Of a stretch of DNA of 64,000 bases, positions 1 through 10,712 are shown one piece after another. How positions within the stretch are numbered: position 1 is the stretch's first letter; each line of letters begins with the position of its first letter. Where the stretch lies: the NCBI GenBank assembly GCA_022494885.1, contig JAGVSM010001379.1:78649-142648 (forward strand). The letters run 5' to 3'. The stretch comes from Micrasema longulum (taxonomy: Eukaryota; Arthropoda; Insecta; Trichoptera; Brachycentridae). Below the pieces are notes generated by a model. That model was not told where the DNA came from. It searched no databases and saw nothing but the letters and a program-made list of their open reading frames with translations. The translations under genes were made by a program, and so were the position numbers.

Positions 1-340
1 AAATATATTATAATTTACAGCTTTGACAAATGTTGGTAACTCGAGATGAGTGTATTTCACACAGACACCCATCCATCACCCCTGTCTCATCATCACAATT
101 TTTTTAACATGCGTTAATCTTATTTTTTTGCCTAGGAATCTCATTTAGTATGAACTGTTTTTTTTCTGCTGTTTCGACAAATAATTTTCAATTTCCTTGA
201 TGTTTTCGGGCTTGACTCTGTTACAATAAGGAATTCATCCAAAATACGTAGAAATACATTATGTATTCATCATTCTAACCGCGCGTATTTTTCATTTTAT
301 TTATTTGTCAATTTTATGAAAACAACAGAAATGTAATCTC

Positions 341-515
341 AAATCGGGTTGTGGTCCCGTGGCTAGTGTTGCGGACTCACAGATCAGAGGTGCGAGGTTC
401 GAACCCAACTTTTCCATTTCCATTTTAAAATAGTGAGTTATTTACAACTCGATGAAAATAGCCCCAACAATCGAAATATTTGGGTAAAATATTAGAGCAC
501 AAATGTTTCCTTTTT
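341..515 (+). repeat. tRNA-derived SINE, family S1
   Basis: Contains an A-box-like stretch (GGTCCCGTGGCTAGTG) and a good Pol III B box (GGTTCGAACCC at 396-406), followed by a shared body ending near an ATATTTGGGTAAA motif. Related copies occur at 30482-30618 (-), 41912-42088 (-) and 53869-54044 (+), with a fragment at 9617-9672 (-). The repeated body beyond the tRNA-like head makes it a SINE and not a functional tRNA gene. Confidence 0.75.
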
Positions 516-576
516 CAAAAAATAAAAATAGGTAAAACAAAATTTTGGGCCAGTTATAGTTTTCCACATAATTTCA

Positions 577-1006
577 ATTGAACGTAGTTATGCTGAAAGC
601 AGCCAGTCCACAATTTTGAAAAAATGAGAAATTGATGTTTTCGGGTGCAGTAAGGTCATTTCTACGTTCTGCTAAAAACAACCAGACCACTTTCATACAA
701 AAAACTGTATTAATTACTATCTGAAAATGGTGTCGATCACAAAAATGGCATTTCTCAATTTGCAGAAAACACCCACAGCACTAGAAAAATCTCACGGTAC
801 TTTAAAAATCATTAAAACTGGTTTATTAACTAATAAAATTCTTGTTTGTAAAAAAAAAAAAAAATGTATTCATCGTCTATCATTTGCTCAAGTCAAAAAC
901 ATTCATAATGTTGTGTAGATTAGATTATTCAGTCTTTTCACAAAAAAGCTATTATCTTCGTTTCACTTTTCTATGGCTGGCTACTTTCTGCATAACTACG
1001 TTCAAT
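577..1006. mobile_element. MITE-like element M1 with inverted termini
   Basis: Left end ATTGAACGTAGTTATGC at 577 and its inverted match around 975-1006 (roughly 32 bp with few differences) define a non-coding element of about 430 bp. A second copy in opposite internal orientation begins at 63701 and runs off the right edge. Short open frames inside are not conserved between the copies. The superfamily cannot be told from the sequence. Confidence 0.7.
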
Positions 1007-1161
1007 GGGGAATTCCAGCCCAACCGGGAATCAAATTTTTAAAATGTTTTCGTGTACACGTGAATATTTAAAAATTTGGAGTAGGATGAAATATCTCAAA
1101 AACGCACGCAAAAATAAATAAAAAATGTTAAAAATTATATTTATATTTAAATCGTAAATAA

Positions 1162-1213
1162 TGACGTCACTCCTTAACCGGAAATACCTCACGTAGGTGT
1201 GGTATTTCCGGTT
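1162..1213. other. CRE-like octamer next to a perfect 13-bp hairpin
   Basis: TGACGTCA at 1162-1169 is a perfect CREB/ATF-type palindrome. Seven bases on, AACCGGAAATACC (1176-1188) is exactly inverted at 1201-1213; the arms contain an ETS-like CCGGAA core. It lies downstream of the TTBK exons in this window (gene on minus strand), so it would be intronic. A role is inference only. Confidence 0.35.
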
Positions 1214-1911
1214 TCCGCTTTAAAGCCCCCGCACCTTGTAAGGAACGTTTTGACCATAGAAAAAAAAAAAAGAGTATAATTTGTGATTGGCGATTTGGCG
1301 GCGAATAATTCGATTACGATCTACGACCTGAAATCCGGCAAATAATACTTTGTTGACATTTCAACCAGAGATTATGTCAACTTTCTAGGTTTTTCTAAAT
1401 CGAAACGTTCGTAAAAACAACCATAACATAGAAATGAGCAAATTACGATCAACTAAATGAAGTAATCAAAGCAATATTCCATAGATTCTTGTCAGTTTTG
1501 TTATTGGCTGGAGAAATACAACTCACCGGGGTCAGTGAAAGTAAGAACGCCAACCGTTTCATGACGTCACTACTGAAAAGTGACACACTGATTACAGTCA
1601 TTTGGCACGGTATTTGATAAATGTTAAAAAAAATCATATCTTTGTAAATAACGCACAAAAAAGAAAATATATGTATTTAATTTTGCTTAGTTAAATAGTA
1701 CGCTAATAGAAAAAAAAAATTTAGAAAACAGTGGAATTCCTCATTGACTGTTTTGTTTAAGTGTCTAATTTTGACATTTTACTAAATAGTGACTACTAAA
1801 TGTTTGGGAAAAATAAAGTCTTTTCATCAATAAATTACAATGCATAAAGTTTAAAAATTTGGCAATAGAAATATTATTTGATGTTATAAACATAATGTGA
1901 TACCAACCGTC

Positions 1912-1999
1912 GATGCGCTCTGTAGCAGCAAGACGTGTTGGGATATTTATTTATTGTACAGCGCCCTTGAGGTGATTTTCACAAAAATGGCGCTATATA
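1912..1999 (+). repeat. Repeat R3 (GCGCTCTGTAGC), copy 1
   Basis: About 88 bp starting GATGCGCTCTGTAGCAGC and ending in GGCGCTATATAAA, nearly identical to 33403-33492. No coding potential. In the second copy it abuts a hAT-like terminus (CGTTCGCCACTG). Confidence 0.7.
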
Positions 2000-2193
2000 A
2001 ATTATCCAAACATTAAACATTATTATGAACCAGCTCATCAAGGTAGGATTTTTAAAAAAATGTTTATCTGGGGGTTGCAGTGTTATTGACCTTTTCTCGC
2101 TTATAATTTAGCGTGGATTTTGTTTCCCGACTATTTTTATCTGAGTAGTGTTGAGAAGCTGAAGGGAATTTCAGCGTGGGTTTTACTGTATTA

Positions 2194-2397
<204 letters not shown>

Positions 2398-2876
2398 TTA
2401 AATTCTTTTAATTACTTTCGGAGCGACTTTTATGACAAAACTATTTTTTAAATTATTTATTTCTTTAACCCTTCAATGCTTATATTTTTATGTATGTTTT
2501 TTTATGCAAACAATGGGAAAAATAATGAAGAAAAAAAAAATTGTTTTCAGTTTTAATTTCATATTTTAGTTTATGTGGACAATCTGCTACATCGGGCATT
2601 AAAAGGTTAATAAAAACAAGAATGTAAGGAAAACAAGAAATAACTATTCTTATGAACATCTTTTCATATTAAAATGAAAGTTGCAAAAACAATTATAACT
2701 TAAAATATTTTTAAAAAAGACAAAGAAATCACCCTTTAAAATTTTAGCTAAATTAAACTTTTGACAGAATACATGCAACTGACTTTTTGTTCAAAATTTT
2801 ATAAAAAAAATTTACCCTGGTGGAGACTTTTTAAAATAAATTATAATGGCTAGTATGCATACAGTATAATAAACTA

Positions 2877-4181
2877 TAGTCCCTGAAATATAGCTTGATT
2901 AGAATGACAGTTGTCAGCAAAAGTGACGACATAACTTTATAGTAATGTCTAAGGAGTGATTTATGTTGACACACGAAAAATCATTCGTATCTGGCGTGTT
3001 AATTTATTTTTTAATACAATGCTTGACATATAAATCAACATAATTATATAAAATCAGCTTTAAAACTAAACAAAAAAAGTAAACCTAATTATTAAATTAT
3101 GTATCCCCGTACTGCGGGCCAACTGTTTGTGACACCTGATTTTTTATAATCCGAATCATTTCTATTAAACTTATATGTTATTCTTATTTATATATTATGT
3201 AGGTGCATATAATATGCATTTGTGTGTTCGTTTTGAATCAACGTTCGCGTATTGTCAATCCTTATTTTATTGTTGTCATTATTTCGTATTTACTGCATTT
3301 TGTGATTACCTACTGTATTGTATAGGACTCGTCCCACATTATTCATTCGATGTGTATCAGTTAAATTAAAAAAATAAAATGCTTTTTTTTTTCTTCAGAA
3401 TACGGTTTTGAAATTTAACATACTTAAAAAAAAAAAAAAAAAACAATTTATATCATTTCGTCATTTGAATTTTAACAAAAAGGTTTCTAACTTTTTACTA
3501 AGCTCTTTATTGTACCATTTTTAATACAATTTACAAGTTTTAAGCAAATATATTATTTTCATACTTACGCACCCATACAAACGCACCCTCTCCCTCTTTC
3601 ATTCCCACACGCACATGTATCCTCTCCCTCATTCATTCACGCATACACACATTCACATACACATGAATACAAACGTCACACAAATACAATTACTAAACTT
3701 CTTTTCTTATATATTATGTGTCATTATATTTACAGTGGATTTTTTTAATTGGCTTTAGTATTTTTAAGATTTTTCTAATTATTTTGTTTATGTAATAGCT
3801 GTAAAAATCCCAAATAAAATGAAATAAATAAAATAAATAAATTAACGATGTTCTTACAAGGTTATGTCATTTTGAAAAAAATGTTAAGAAATGGGACAAA
3901 TTGATCAATGTAAATCAAATAAAAAAAATAGTTCATTTGTTGTTGATCATGAAAAAAAGTATTTTATGTCTTATTTTTTAGTAAATATTTGTCTTAAACA
4001 CACTATAATAGGCTTGTTATTGCATTTTTATATCAATTTTCGGAAACAGAGTTTCATGTTTGCACAAAAAAAACTAATAAAATCTATTTGATCGGTACAT
4101 GATCAGTGATCGGTAATTTTACATCACTAGTGACATTAGTTTGGCAGATGTCATTTTAATCAAGCTACATTTTAAGGACTA
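2877..4181. mobile_element. TAGTCC-ended TIR element, copy 1 (interrupted)
   Basis: Left end TAGTCCCTGAAATATAGC at 2877 and right end ...TTTAAGGACTA at 4181 are inverted; both are bounded by TA, as for Tc1/mariner insertions. The arms continue with GATTAGAATGACAG against GTCATTTTAATC. The interior matches the second copy at 37731-38463 except for a foreign insertion at about 3096-3836. No transposase frame is visible, so it is non-autonomous. Confidence 0.7.
3096..3836 (+). mobile_element. Retroposon-like insertion in the TAGTCC element
   Basis: Comparison with the uninterrupted flanks at 38140 shows about 740 bp inserted after CCTAATTATTAA. It ends in an (AAATA)n-type tail (AATAAATAAAATAAATAAA), as LINE-derived insertions do, and carries a CA/CT-rich patch at 3570-3670. 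A 64-codon open stretch within it (3175-3369) is low-complexity and not recognised. Confidence 0.5.
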
Positions 4182-4361
4182 TAGCCGCCGAGTGATAAAC
4201 ATGTTTAAAATTACTTTTATACACCGATTATCGGTATGTAGCAGATCATCTACATTGGGTATTGTAGGGTTAAGTTGGTTAGTATTACATTTTTTGTATA
4301 TTAACTAATATTTACAACAATTAAAATTACTATATCATTACAAAAAACATATCTTTTTTTA

Positions 4362-4607
<246 letters not shown>

Positions 4608-4824
4608 TTAATTAATCAACTCTCCCTTCCCGGTGATGTGTGGCCAGTACGCATAACGTCTAATAACTTGAATATCTCCATAAATATAATAAATACTGGG
4701 TGAAGATTTTCAGTGTTCTTTCGTTATACATTTATGTATCAATTTGACAATGCTCAAATTAACTTGTGAACTTGTGTTTGTTTTCAACTCTCTAAGAAAC
4801 ATTCTGGACAAAAAACATAAAAAA

Positions 4825-6180
4825 AGGTGTATTTCTTGTAAGTCTTATTGAGTATGGTATTATTTCGTGGGGTGGGGCCAGGAAAAATGCTATTCAAGCA
4901 TTAGAAATTGCACAAAAGTGTGTTCTCAAGGCTCTACTCAAAAAAATTCAAATTCAAATTTATTTATTCACAAAGTAACAAAGGATTTAAGACGTTAAAT
5001 TGGAACTTTATATCAAACCAAGAACCCTTGAGCAATGGTTCGACATGATTAAGGTATAATACTCTCTAATAGCAAGAGTATTTGCCTCTTAAACATAGTT
5101 TCACTAATGTGAAAGATGTCGATCACCAAAGTGATAATGTTCAGCTGCTTGACTGCTCTTCCAATCGGCATGACCAGAGGCAGGTTGGTTCTGGAAACCG
5201 GGAGGTAAAGCAGTCTGTGCTGACGCTGTCGGAGATAGCCATCAGGAACATAAAAATTGATACTCTCTAAAATGGCCGAGTTATCGATAAAACCCCTTAA
5301 CAGTCTGAAAAAATGGGACAGTGTAGACCCATCCCTTCTAAGTTGGAAACTATTGGTCCCAAGCATACCCAAGAGGAACCCAGTGGGATAGAGCCACGGA
5401 TAACTACCTCAGGGTCCCTATCAGGACACCTACAGCTGAGGTGTTCGAACGAGTAGGTGTTCTGAACGTCAGGCATCTGTATGCTAAGGCACTTCTCGTT
5501 CACACTCATAAACACGGTGGAAATAAAATTTACAATACTAGCTATGAAACGCGTCTTAAAAGAAAACAGCTATACATGACACCTAAAATGACAACATCAT
5601 TTGGTCAAAGGAGTCAAATATACCTTGGACCAAGGATATATAACAATATACCATTTGCCACAAAAGCAGATAAAACTCTTGAGCAATTTAAACTATTTGT
5701 AAAAAAATGGCTACGTGATTTGGGTCCCGAGAACTGTCTCGAGATGGTCACCCCACCAAAGCAGTAAACTTGTTAATATATCATTCTTTTTGCTTTTCGT
5801 ATTTGTATCCACACAGTGTCTGTATGAATATATGTCATATACTCGTACATTAGGCATTTATATTTGTGCGGATTTTGGACCACCGGGAGCTGACAGTAGC
5901 TTGTTACTTGACCTAATGTCTGCACAGTAATTAAATGTGTGAGCTGTACTAATAATATAATGTTGTTTTTTTTTTTTTCTTTTTTAAATTTTTTTTTTTT
6001 TTTTTCTCTCTCTTTATATGTAGATATATCTGTGTGGATTTAAATGTGAATATGTAATATTTTATATGTATTTTATATATATTTTTAAGACACTATAAGT
6101 ATAATATATCAAATCATGTAAATGAATGCCTCGGCACGGGTTGTGCCCAGTGAGGTATTCGTATTAAAAAATAAAGTTTT
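4825..6180 (+). mobile_element. Jockey/CR1-type LINE 3' end, interrupted
   Basis: Piece one (4840-4945) reads SLIEYGIISWGGARKNAIQ and KCVLKALLKK; the sense frame resumes at about 5411 as TAEVFERVGVLNVRHLYAK and runs to a stop at 5765 with GPRIYNNIPFATKADKT. This is the extreme C-terminus of a LINE reverse-transcriptase ORF. Between them is an antisense LINE fragment (4946-5410). The 3' UTR contains a stem-loop at 6129-6155 (CCTCGGCAC...GTGCC...GAGG) and ends in an A-rich tail. 5' truncated; dead. Confidence 0.8.
4946..5410 (-). mobile_element. LINE 3' fragment inserted antisense
   Basis: Read on the minus strand it encodes LSHFFRLLRGFIDNSA, NFYVPDGYLRQRQHRLLYLP, RTNLPLVMPIGRA and DIFHISETMF, a LINE ORF2 C-terminus, then an A-rich tail at its left end (ATTCAAATTCAAATTTATTT on plus). 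The same protein segment occurs at 45055-45339 (+) and 12539-12596 (+). It splits the reading of the plus-strand LINE around it, so it inserted later. Confidence 0.8.
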
Positions 6181-6299
6181 ATGTAAAACGTGAAATAGTA
6201 AATAATTCAAATAATAAAAAAAAAAATATTATTACTAATTAGGAACAGAAAAGTATTTTATCAGAAACTTTACCTATGTGTCACATATCGCTGCATATG

Positions 6300-6475
6300 A
6301 CATTTTATTTAATTTTTATTTTATTTCAACATTATAAAAATACACAGATATGGCAATTATCCACGGTTCCACATGTTAGCAAACAAACATGAACAAGAGG
6401 CCCTTCTGAGAACATCTCCGGCCTTGACGAGTGAACTGGGTCGCCTAGCCTCCACTGCCTTACGACCAGTGGAGT
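6300..6475 (-). mobile_element. Possible LINE ORF fragment
   Basis: The minus strand reads SSLVKAGDVLRRASCSCLFANMWNRG, resembling the tail of some LINE ORFs, with an AT-rich stretch after it. Short and without a second copy here, so the assignment is weak. Confidence 0.3.
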
Positions 6476-6482
6476 TTTTTGC

Positions 6483-6550
6483 ATGTGTAATAACTACACA
6501 GCACCGTAACGCACGGATGTTTTTGGCTCCGCAAGGGAAGGGTTAACTGC
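6483..6550 (-). repeat. GTTACGGTGCTGTGTAGT repeat, copy 1
   Basis: The minus strand carries CCCTTCCCTTGCGG...CATCCGTGCGTTACGG and TGCTGTGTAGT, shared with 10150-10210 (+) and 15487-15560 (+). Non-coding; family not identified. Confidence 0.6.
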
Positions 6551-6650
6551 GCTTAAACCTCCGAGTTATAATTCTCTAGAGAAGCTTTTAGAAGTTTTTA
6601 GTTTAACGATGATTATGACCGGTGTAGACGGAGAGGTAACAGGAGCTCAC

Positions 6651-6777
6651 CTTCCACCTTTCCTTGACCACGTGGCCCGGCTGCAGGAGATCCTCGGAGG
6701 TCATGGTGATATTGGACTGCTTAGGGGAATCCTCGCTATCCTGCCGGCGCTGTCCTAACGCTGGCGCTGTTTTGGAC
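6651..6777 (-). CDS. Asator: TTBK/Asator exon with the MTSEDLLQPGHVVKERWK segment
   Basis: The 127-bp exon reads SKTAPALGQRRQDSEDSPKQ, SNITMTSEDLL, QPGHVVKERWK and then splices (AAG|GTGAGC) in phase 0 to VVRKIGGGG at 4550. Acceptor ATTGGTTCTGCAG precedes 6777. The methionine at 6704-6702 sits in a good context (ATCACCATGA) and is a likely start for a short isoform, since insect and vertebrate TTBKs begin close to this point. The frame stays open upstream of that ATG through the whole exon and joins the exon at 8571-8676 in phase 2 without a stop, which suggests a longer N-terminal isoform as well. Confidence 0.92.
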
Positions 6778-7217
6778 CTGCAGAACCAATAAAAAAAGTT
6801 TGTGATGCAATGTGTGCATGTGCATGCAAGGCATAGTTTGCGCTGTGTTGATCGAGGAACAGCACATTATTATTTCGCAACCGGCGGATCAGAACATTGA
6901 ATGCCACTTGTTCCAGTAACGATGGTACATCAATTAAGCCATTTAGTAAATTAAACATACAGTCAATGTTATTTCTATGTTTTTGTAGACTAGAGAATTT
7001 TAACATAGACTCCATTTCTCCGTAAGTGTATAAAACAAGGCTTCAAAGAAGAACTGTAATTTTGACAAAATCTTCAGCAGTTTATAAAACATAACACATT
7101 TTATTCCCTAAATTAAATGAAGTTTTGAATCATTTTGTTTATAGTGAGACTCTTTTACGTTGCAAACTGCATAGTTACTGAGCGGCCGGGCCAAGCATGT
7201 TGGCAATGAAATATTTG

Positions 7218-7345
7218 TAATGTTACCATAAGATGACACTGCATATTTTTAGTGTTACCATTAGATGACACTTATGTCAATGGAGTATTTTTAGTGCTAC
7301 CATTGGATGACACCTATGTCAATGGAATATTTTTTGTGTTACACT
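7218..7345. repeat. Short tandem repeat (GTTACCATNAGATGACAC)
   Basis: Three degenerate units of roughly 40-55 bp, each with GTTACCAT-AGATGACAC followed by ATGTCAATGGA-TATTTTT. A further unit head (GTTACCAAGAGATGACAC) occurs at 8521, on the other side of the hAT-like insertion at 7351-8494, so the array was split by it. Confidence 0.65.
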
Positions 7346-7350
7346 AGTAG

Positions 7351-8494
7351 CAGTGGCGAATGGTGATTTTATTTACAGGTAAGCTATAAAAAAATATCAC
7401 ATATTTGAACCTAGAAGGTACCTAATATAATGTAAGTAATATATACTGTGTTTTTCATTCTTTATTTCAATTCTTAATTTTTAATTACTCTTACAAATTT
7501 TCTTCATTTTTAATATTATTTCCATTTAATATTATTTTCACTCACTACAAACTACAAACTTTAAAATATCTTTTATCACTTAAATTTTAATTTTTAAACA
7601 ACTTTCATTTATATTTTTCTTTTTCCTTCTCTTTTTTATACTTTCATAATTAACCTTACACATAATTGCTTTATAATATGGAAACTTCACTGGTCCATTA
7701 GAATTAAGTCTAATTGTGTAAAATATAAAACTTTGTAACTGTACTGTATGTTTCCTAAATAAAAGAAAATAAAAAATATAAAAAACATTTTTTTTTTAAT
7801 ACTATTAATTGATATTTTTCTGTGGTTCTGTGTGATACAACAACTCTCATCCATGAAATCAACTCAAACGATGTAACTTCGTGATATATTATATGGGTAT
7901 ATTATCCATTACTTTAATATATAATTAATTAAAAAATACCACTATGAATTCAGTCGATATTAGGTATTCAATTGAAATGTCAACTGGCCGAATTGTTCTA
8001 GAATTTAATAGTGCTAAAAACAGCCGCGTCGAGCGCCATATGTCCTGCAATATGACGCATGAAAGTAACTATGGTCTTTTGTCAAAAGTACCATCTCAAA
8101 GAAAAATAGCCCTTACTAAATAAATAAATAATTAAATAATGTTTGAAATACTGTTTTCCAAATCAAGAATCTTCAAAAAAATTGTGTAATCTGCTAGTTT
8201 AATCTAGGAGAAAAAACCCACACTGGGGTTAAGACATTCAAAATATAGTGTACTTATTTGTATGAAACAATAAGCTGGAATAATTGGCTAGTTTCTTGGC
8301 TCACCGCAGGCGCTGGGCGCACTGTATTAATATTGATATTTATATTAGGATAAAAATACAAACGGTGGAAATGATTTAAAATAAATAGTAATTTTTTTTT
8401 CTTCTGTAATTAATGTTACAGTAAAACATTATTATGGTAAGTCAAATATAATGGTAAGCTGCGCATAATCGCTTCTATACACGGTTCGCCCCTG
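7351..8494. mobile_element. hAT-like non-autonomous insertion
   Basis: Left end CAGTGGCGAATGGTGA at 7351 is inverted at the right end ...CACGGTTCGCCCCTG at 8494 (reverse complement CAGGGGCGAACCGTG). CAGNGG termini are typical of hAT elements, and the flanking octamers ACTAGTAG and ACTCGTGT could be a decayed 8-bp target duplication (5 of 8 match). About 1.14 kb without coding potential. Matching termini occur at 33367-33402 and near 21640. Confidence 0.6.
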
Positions 8495-8570
8495 ACTCGT
8501 GTTCAACTGTATATATTTTTGTTACCAAGAGATGACACTCGCAACAAAAAGTTGATTAAAATTAGCTTAC

Positions 8571-8676
8571 CTTAGCAGAGGATAGGGAGGGCTGGTGGCG
8601 CCCCCCCCAGCCAGTGGGGCCCCGCTGGGTACAGCCGGGGGGCGCGCGCCCGCATGGCTCGATACACCACTGTCCT
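8571..8676 (-). CDS. Asator: TTBK/Asator N-terminal extension exon (Pro/Gly/Ala-rich)
   Basis: The GC-rich 106-bp exon reads DSGVSSHAGARPPAVPSG, APLAGGGATSPPYPLL, with acceptor GATTGTTTCAG above 8676 and donor CTAAG|GTAAGC below 8571. It enters in phase 1 (G from 9749 plus AG gives Glu) and leaves in phase 2 (AG plus G at 6777 gives Arg), so it joins both neighbours with no stop: ...HSSK-E-DSGVSS... and ...PPYPLL-R-SKTAPAL.... The other two frames do not join that way. It would add a low-complexity, probably disordered segment before the kinase domain. Alternatively it is 5' UTR for isoforms starting at 6704. Confidence 0.75.
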
Positions 8677-8865
8677 CTGAAACAATCAACCACTTTAATC
8701 AGTATGAAATACAACATATAAATAATAAGGCGATTGTTTTGCCGCATTTCAATTAATGTTCTAGTATTCTCTTCTTGAGCGCTGAAAATCAATATAATGT
8801 CACGAGGAAGACTCAGGTATGAGGAGGATATTGTAATGTGGCAGATATACAAAGATTCAACATAT

Positions 8866-9590
8866 ATAGCTGAGTTTGGATGTAAGACAATTGTTTGTGA
8901 GGTGCCTACTACTTAAATTTTATGATAAATTAAGTGAGGTCAAAAGAACCCAACAAAATATAAACACTCGTTCAGCAACACAAATTAACTGTATTGTCCC
9001 ATTTGTATCAACCGCCTTTGGTAAAAAGCAATACAATGTAATTGCTCCAAAAATATTTTATGATTTATTGCCAAATATAAAAGACTCAAAATGTAAAACA
9101 AATTTTAAAATAAAAATAACTGCACATATGTAGCGAGAGATTTTTTTGAAAAATATATGTAAATCAATAAACTTAGCACTTTATATAATTGGTACACATA
9201 TTATTTATGTTTTTATGTATTTCATTGCTTTATATTTGTTTTATTATATATTACACTATATTATTTATGTTTAAGTAACATGTATTCTTGGCACATATAT
9301 ATACTTTATATTTGTATAATAACGATTTTTAATTTCTTACATTTGATTAGCTAGGCATTTATAATTAAGTAAGTTTAGTTTTTTTTATGTTGCTGTTTTA
9401 TTAGTATAGGACTACTTATGCTCTAAAGATAAAAAATCTCCATCTTAGAACAGGCTGAGCCATGTTAAATGGAGACTATCATAAACAGAGAACACTCCGT
9501 TTTCATTTTACATTAATTAGTTTTATATGGATTCCCTGTTATTAAGTCTGCATACTATTTTTTTGCAATCAATTTATAAATAAATATGTG
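8866..9590 (+). mobile_element. Jockey/CR1-type LINE 3' end
   Basis: Encodes VRQLFVRCLLLKFYDKLSE, RSATQINCIVPFVSTAFGKK and YNVIAPKIFYDLLPNIKDSK to a stop at 9133: the typical C-terminus of LINE ORF2. The 3' UTR carries a 7-bp stem (TCTCCAT 9437-9443, ATGGAGA 9469-9475) before an AT-rich end. 5' truncated. Confidence 0.75.
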
Positions 9591-9616
9591 GAAAGTACTG
9601 AATATGCTTTCAAATG

Positions 9617-9672
9617 TCGGATCTTTGATATGCGAGTCCGCGGCATTAGCCACGGGACCACCCACAACCCGT
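9617..9672 (-). repeat. SINE S1 head fragment
   Basis: Minus strand GGTCCCGTGGCTAATGCCGC and GGACTCGCATATC match the tRNA-like head of the S1 SINE at 341; the B box and body are absent. Confidence 0.6.
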
Positions 9673-9748
9673 CCCCTTCCCACAGAGTGGCACTGAACTG
9701 AAATAAATCATGTAACTCGCGAGTGATACAAGAATAAAGGATGGTAAC

Positions 9749-9879
9749 CTTTGGATGAATGTTGACAGTCCTCTATATATTTGGTGCCTAGGGCAGTGTT
9801 CTGTCCCGGAGCGGGGTCACTCTTGTCCCCGGGGCGTTTGTCCTTTCCGCTCTCCTTACGGCATACTTGATTCTGTTTC
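9749..9879 (-). CDS. Asator: TTBK/Asator N-terminal extension exon (basic, hydrophilic)
   Basis: The 131-bp exon reads KQNQVCRKESGKDKRPGDKS, DPAPGQNTALGTKYIED, CQHSSK. Acceptor TTTTTTCATTTTTAG precedes 9879 and donor CCAAAG|GTTACC follows 9749. It leaves in phase 1 and joins the 8571-8676 exon to give a glutamate, and it needs two bases from an upstream exon, for which a candidate exists at 58815-58888. The body is charged and has no recognised domain. That three consecutive small exons keep one open frame into the kinase domain is the evidence that this is coding. Confidence 0.72.
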
Positions 9880-9918
9880 CTAAAAATGAAAAAACAACAC
9901 AAATATTATTAGAAGTTA

Positions 9919-9971
9919 ATAATGGAGGTGGGTTGCACACGGACAGATGAGTGAATCGAACCAAATAGTTA
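9919..9971 (+). mobile_element. LINE fragment (EVGCTRTDE)
   Basis: ATGGAGGTGGGTTGCACACG and following bases match the ORF2 C-terminus seen on the minus strand at 25680-25740 and 52195-52255 (VEVGCARIDEWIKPNR). Only about 53 bp survive. Confidence 0.55.
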
Positions 9972-10149
9972 AAAAAGTGTTTTTACTTCTGCCGTTTTCC
10001 TGTAAATGACTTTAGCAGTAAGTAGTGGTTGAAATAAATAGATGCATCATGCAATAAACTTGGGCATCTGTCAACATAACCTCATAGAAACATTAGTCGA
10101 TTTGTGTCTGCATCATAAATTTATTCTCAATTGAAAATGTCAGTTAATC

Positions 10150-10645
10150 TTTCCCTTACTGTCCTAAAAACACCCTCGAGTTACGGTGCTGTGTAGTCAC
10201 TACACATTAATAAAATAAGATATTTGAAAAGGGAAAAATGAAACATTTATAGGGAATTACTTTAATTAACCATAATTTAATTCAAAGATGATAATGTTTC
10301 GCCCATGTCGTTGGCGATACCAAAGGTATAGGTATCGCCAACGACTTGGGCGAAACGTGCACCCACGTCAACTTCCCGAGAGCTACTGAGTAGCTATATA
10401 GTACTGGACTACGTGACTGACTGAGAGTATACTTTTGATGAAGTTTGTAATTTATCCCCGATTTCCGATAAAATGCTTTTTTTGTGCCTAATAAGCACTT
10501 ATTATTCAATAACAAATTATTTCAGTCGATACGTAAATGTGTAATGGAGGAATACTGAAAATTTAAACCCAATATTTATAAAAATATTGTAGTTATTAGA
10601 CGCAATGTGTACTAGCTACACATCACCGGGGAGGGAGGGTTAATG
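10150..10645. repeat. GTTACGGTGCTGTGTAGT repeat, copy 2, with central hairpin
   Basis: Starts CTTTCCCTTACTGTCC and GTTACGGTGCTGTGTAGT (shared with 6483-6550 and 15487-15560) and may end at the GTACTAGCTACACATCACCG block near 10640, which looks like a degenerate inverted partner. The central hairpin is listed separately. Element class unknown. Confidence 0.4.
10296..10356. repeat. Near-perfect 26-bp hairpin
   Basis: GTTTCGCCCATGTCGTTGGC plus GATACC (10296-10321) is inverted at 10331-10356 with one mismatch, around a 9-base loop (AAAGGTATA). Either strand would fold into a strong stem. Confidence 0.85.
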
Positions 10646-10712
10646 AGCCAAATTCTCATCAATTGTGAAAGGTTTTAATTTTTTGTATCAATATGAAGAA
10701 ATCTGTTTTCAG

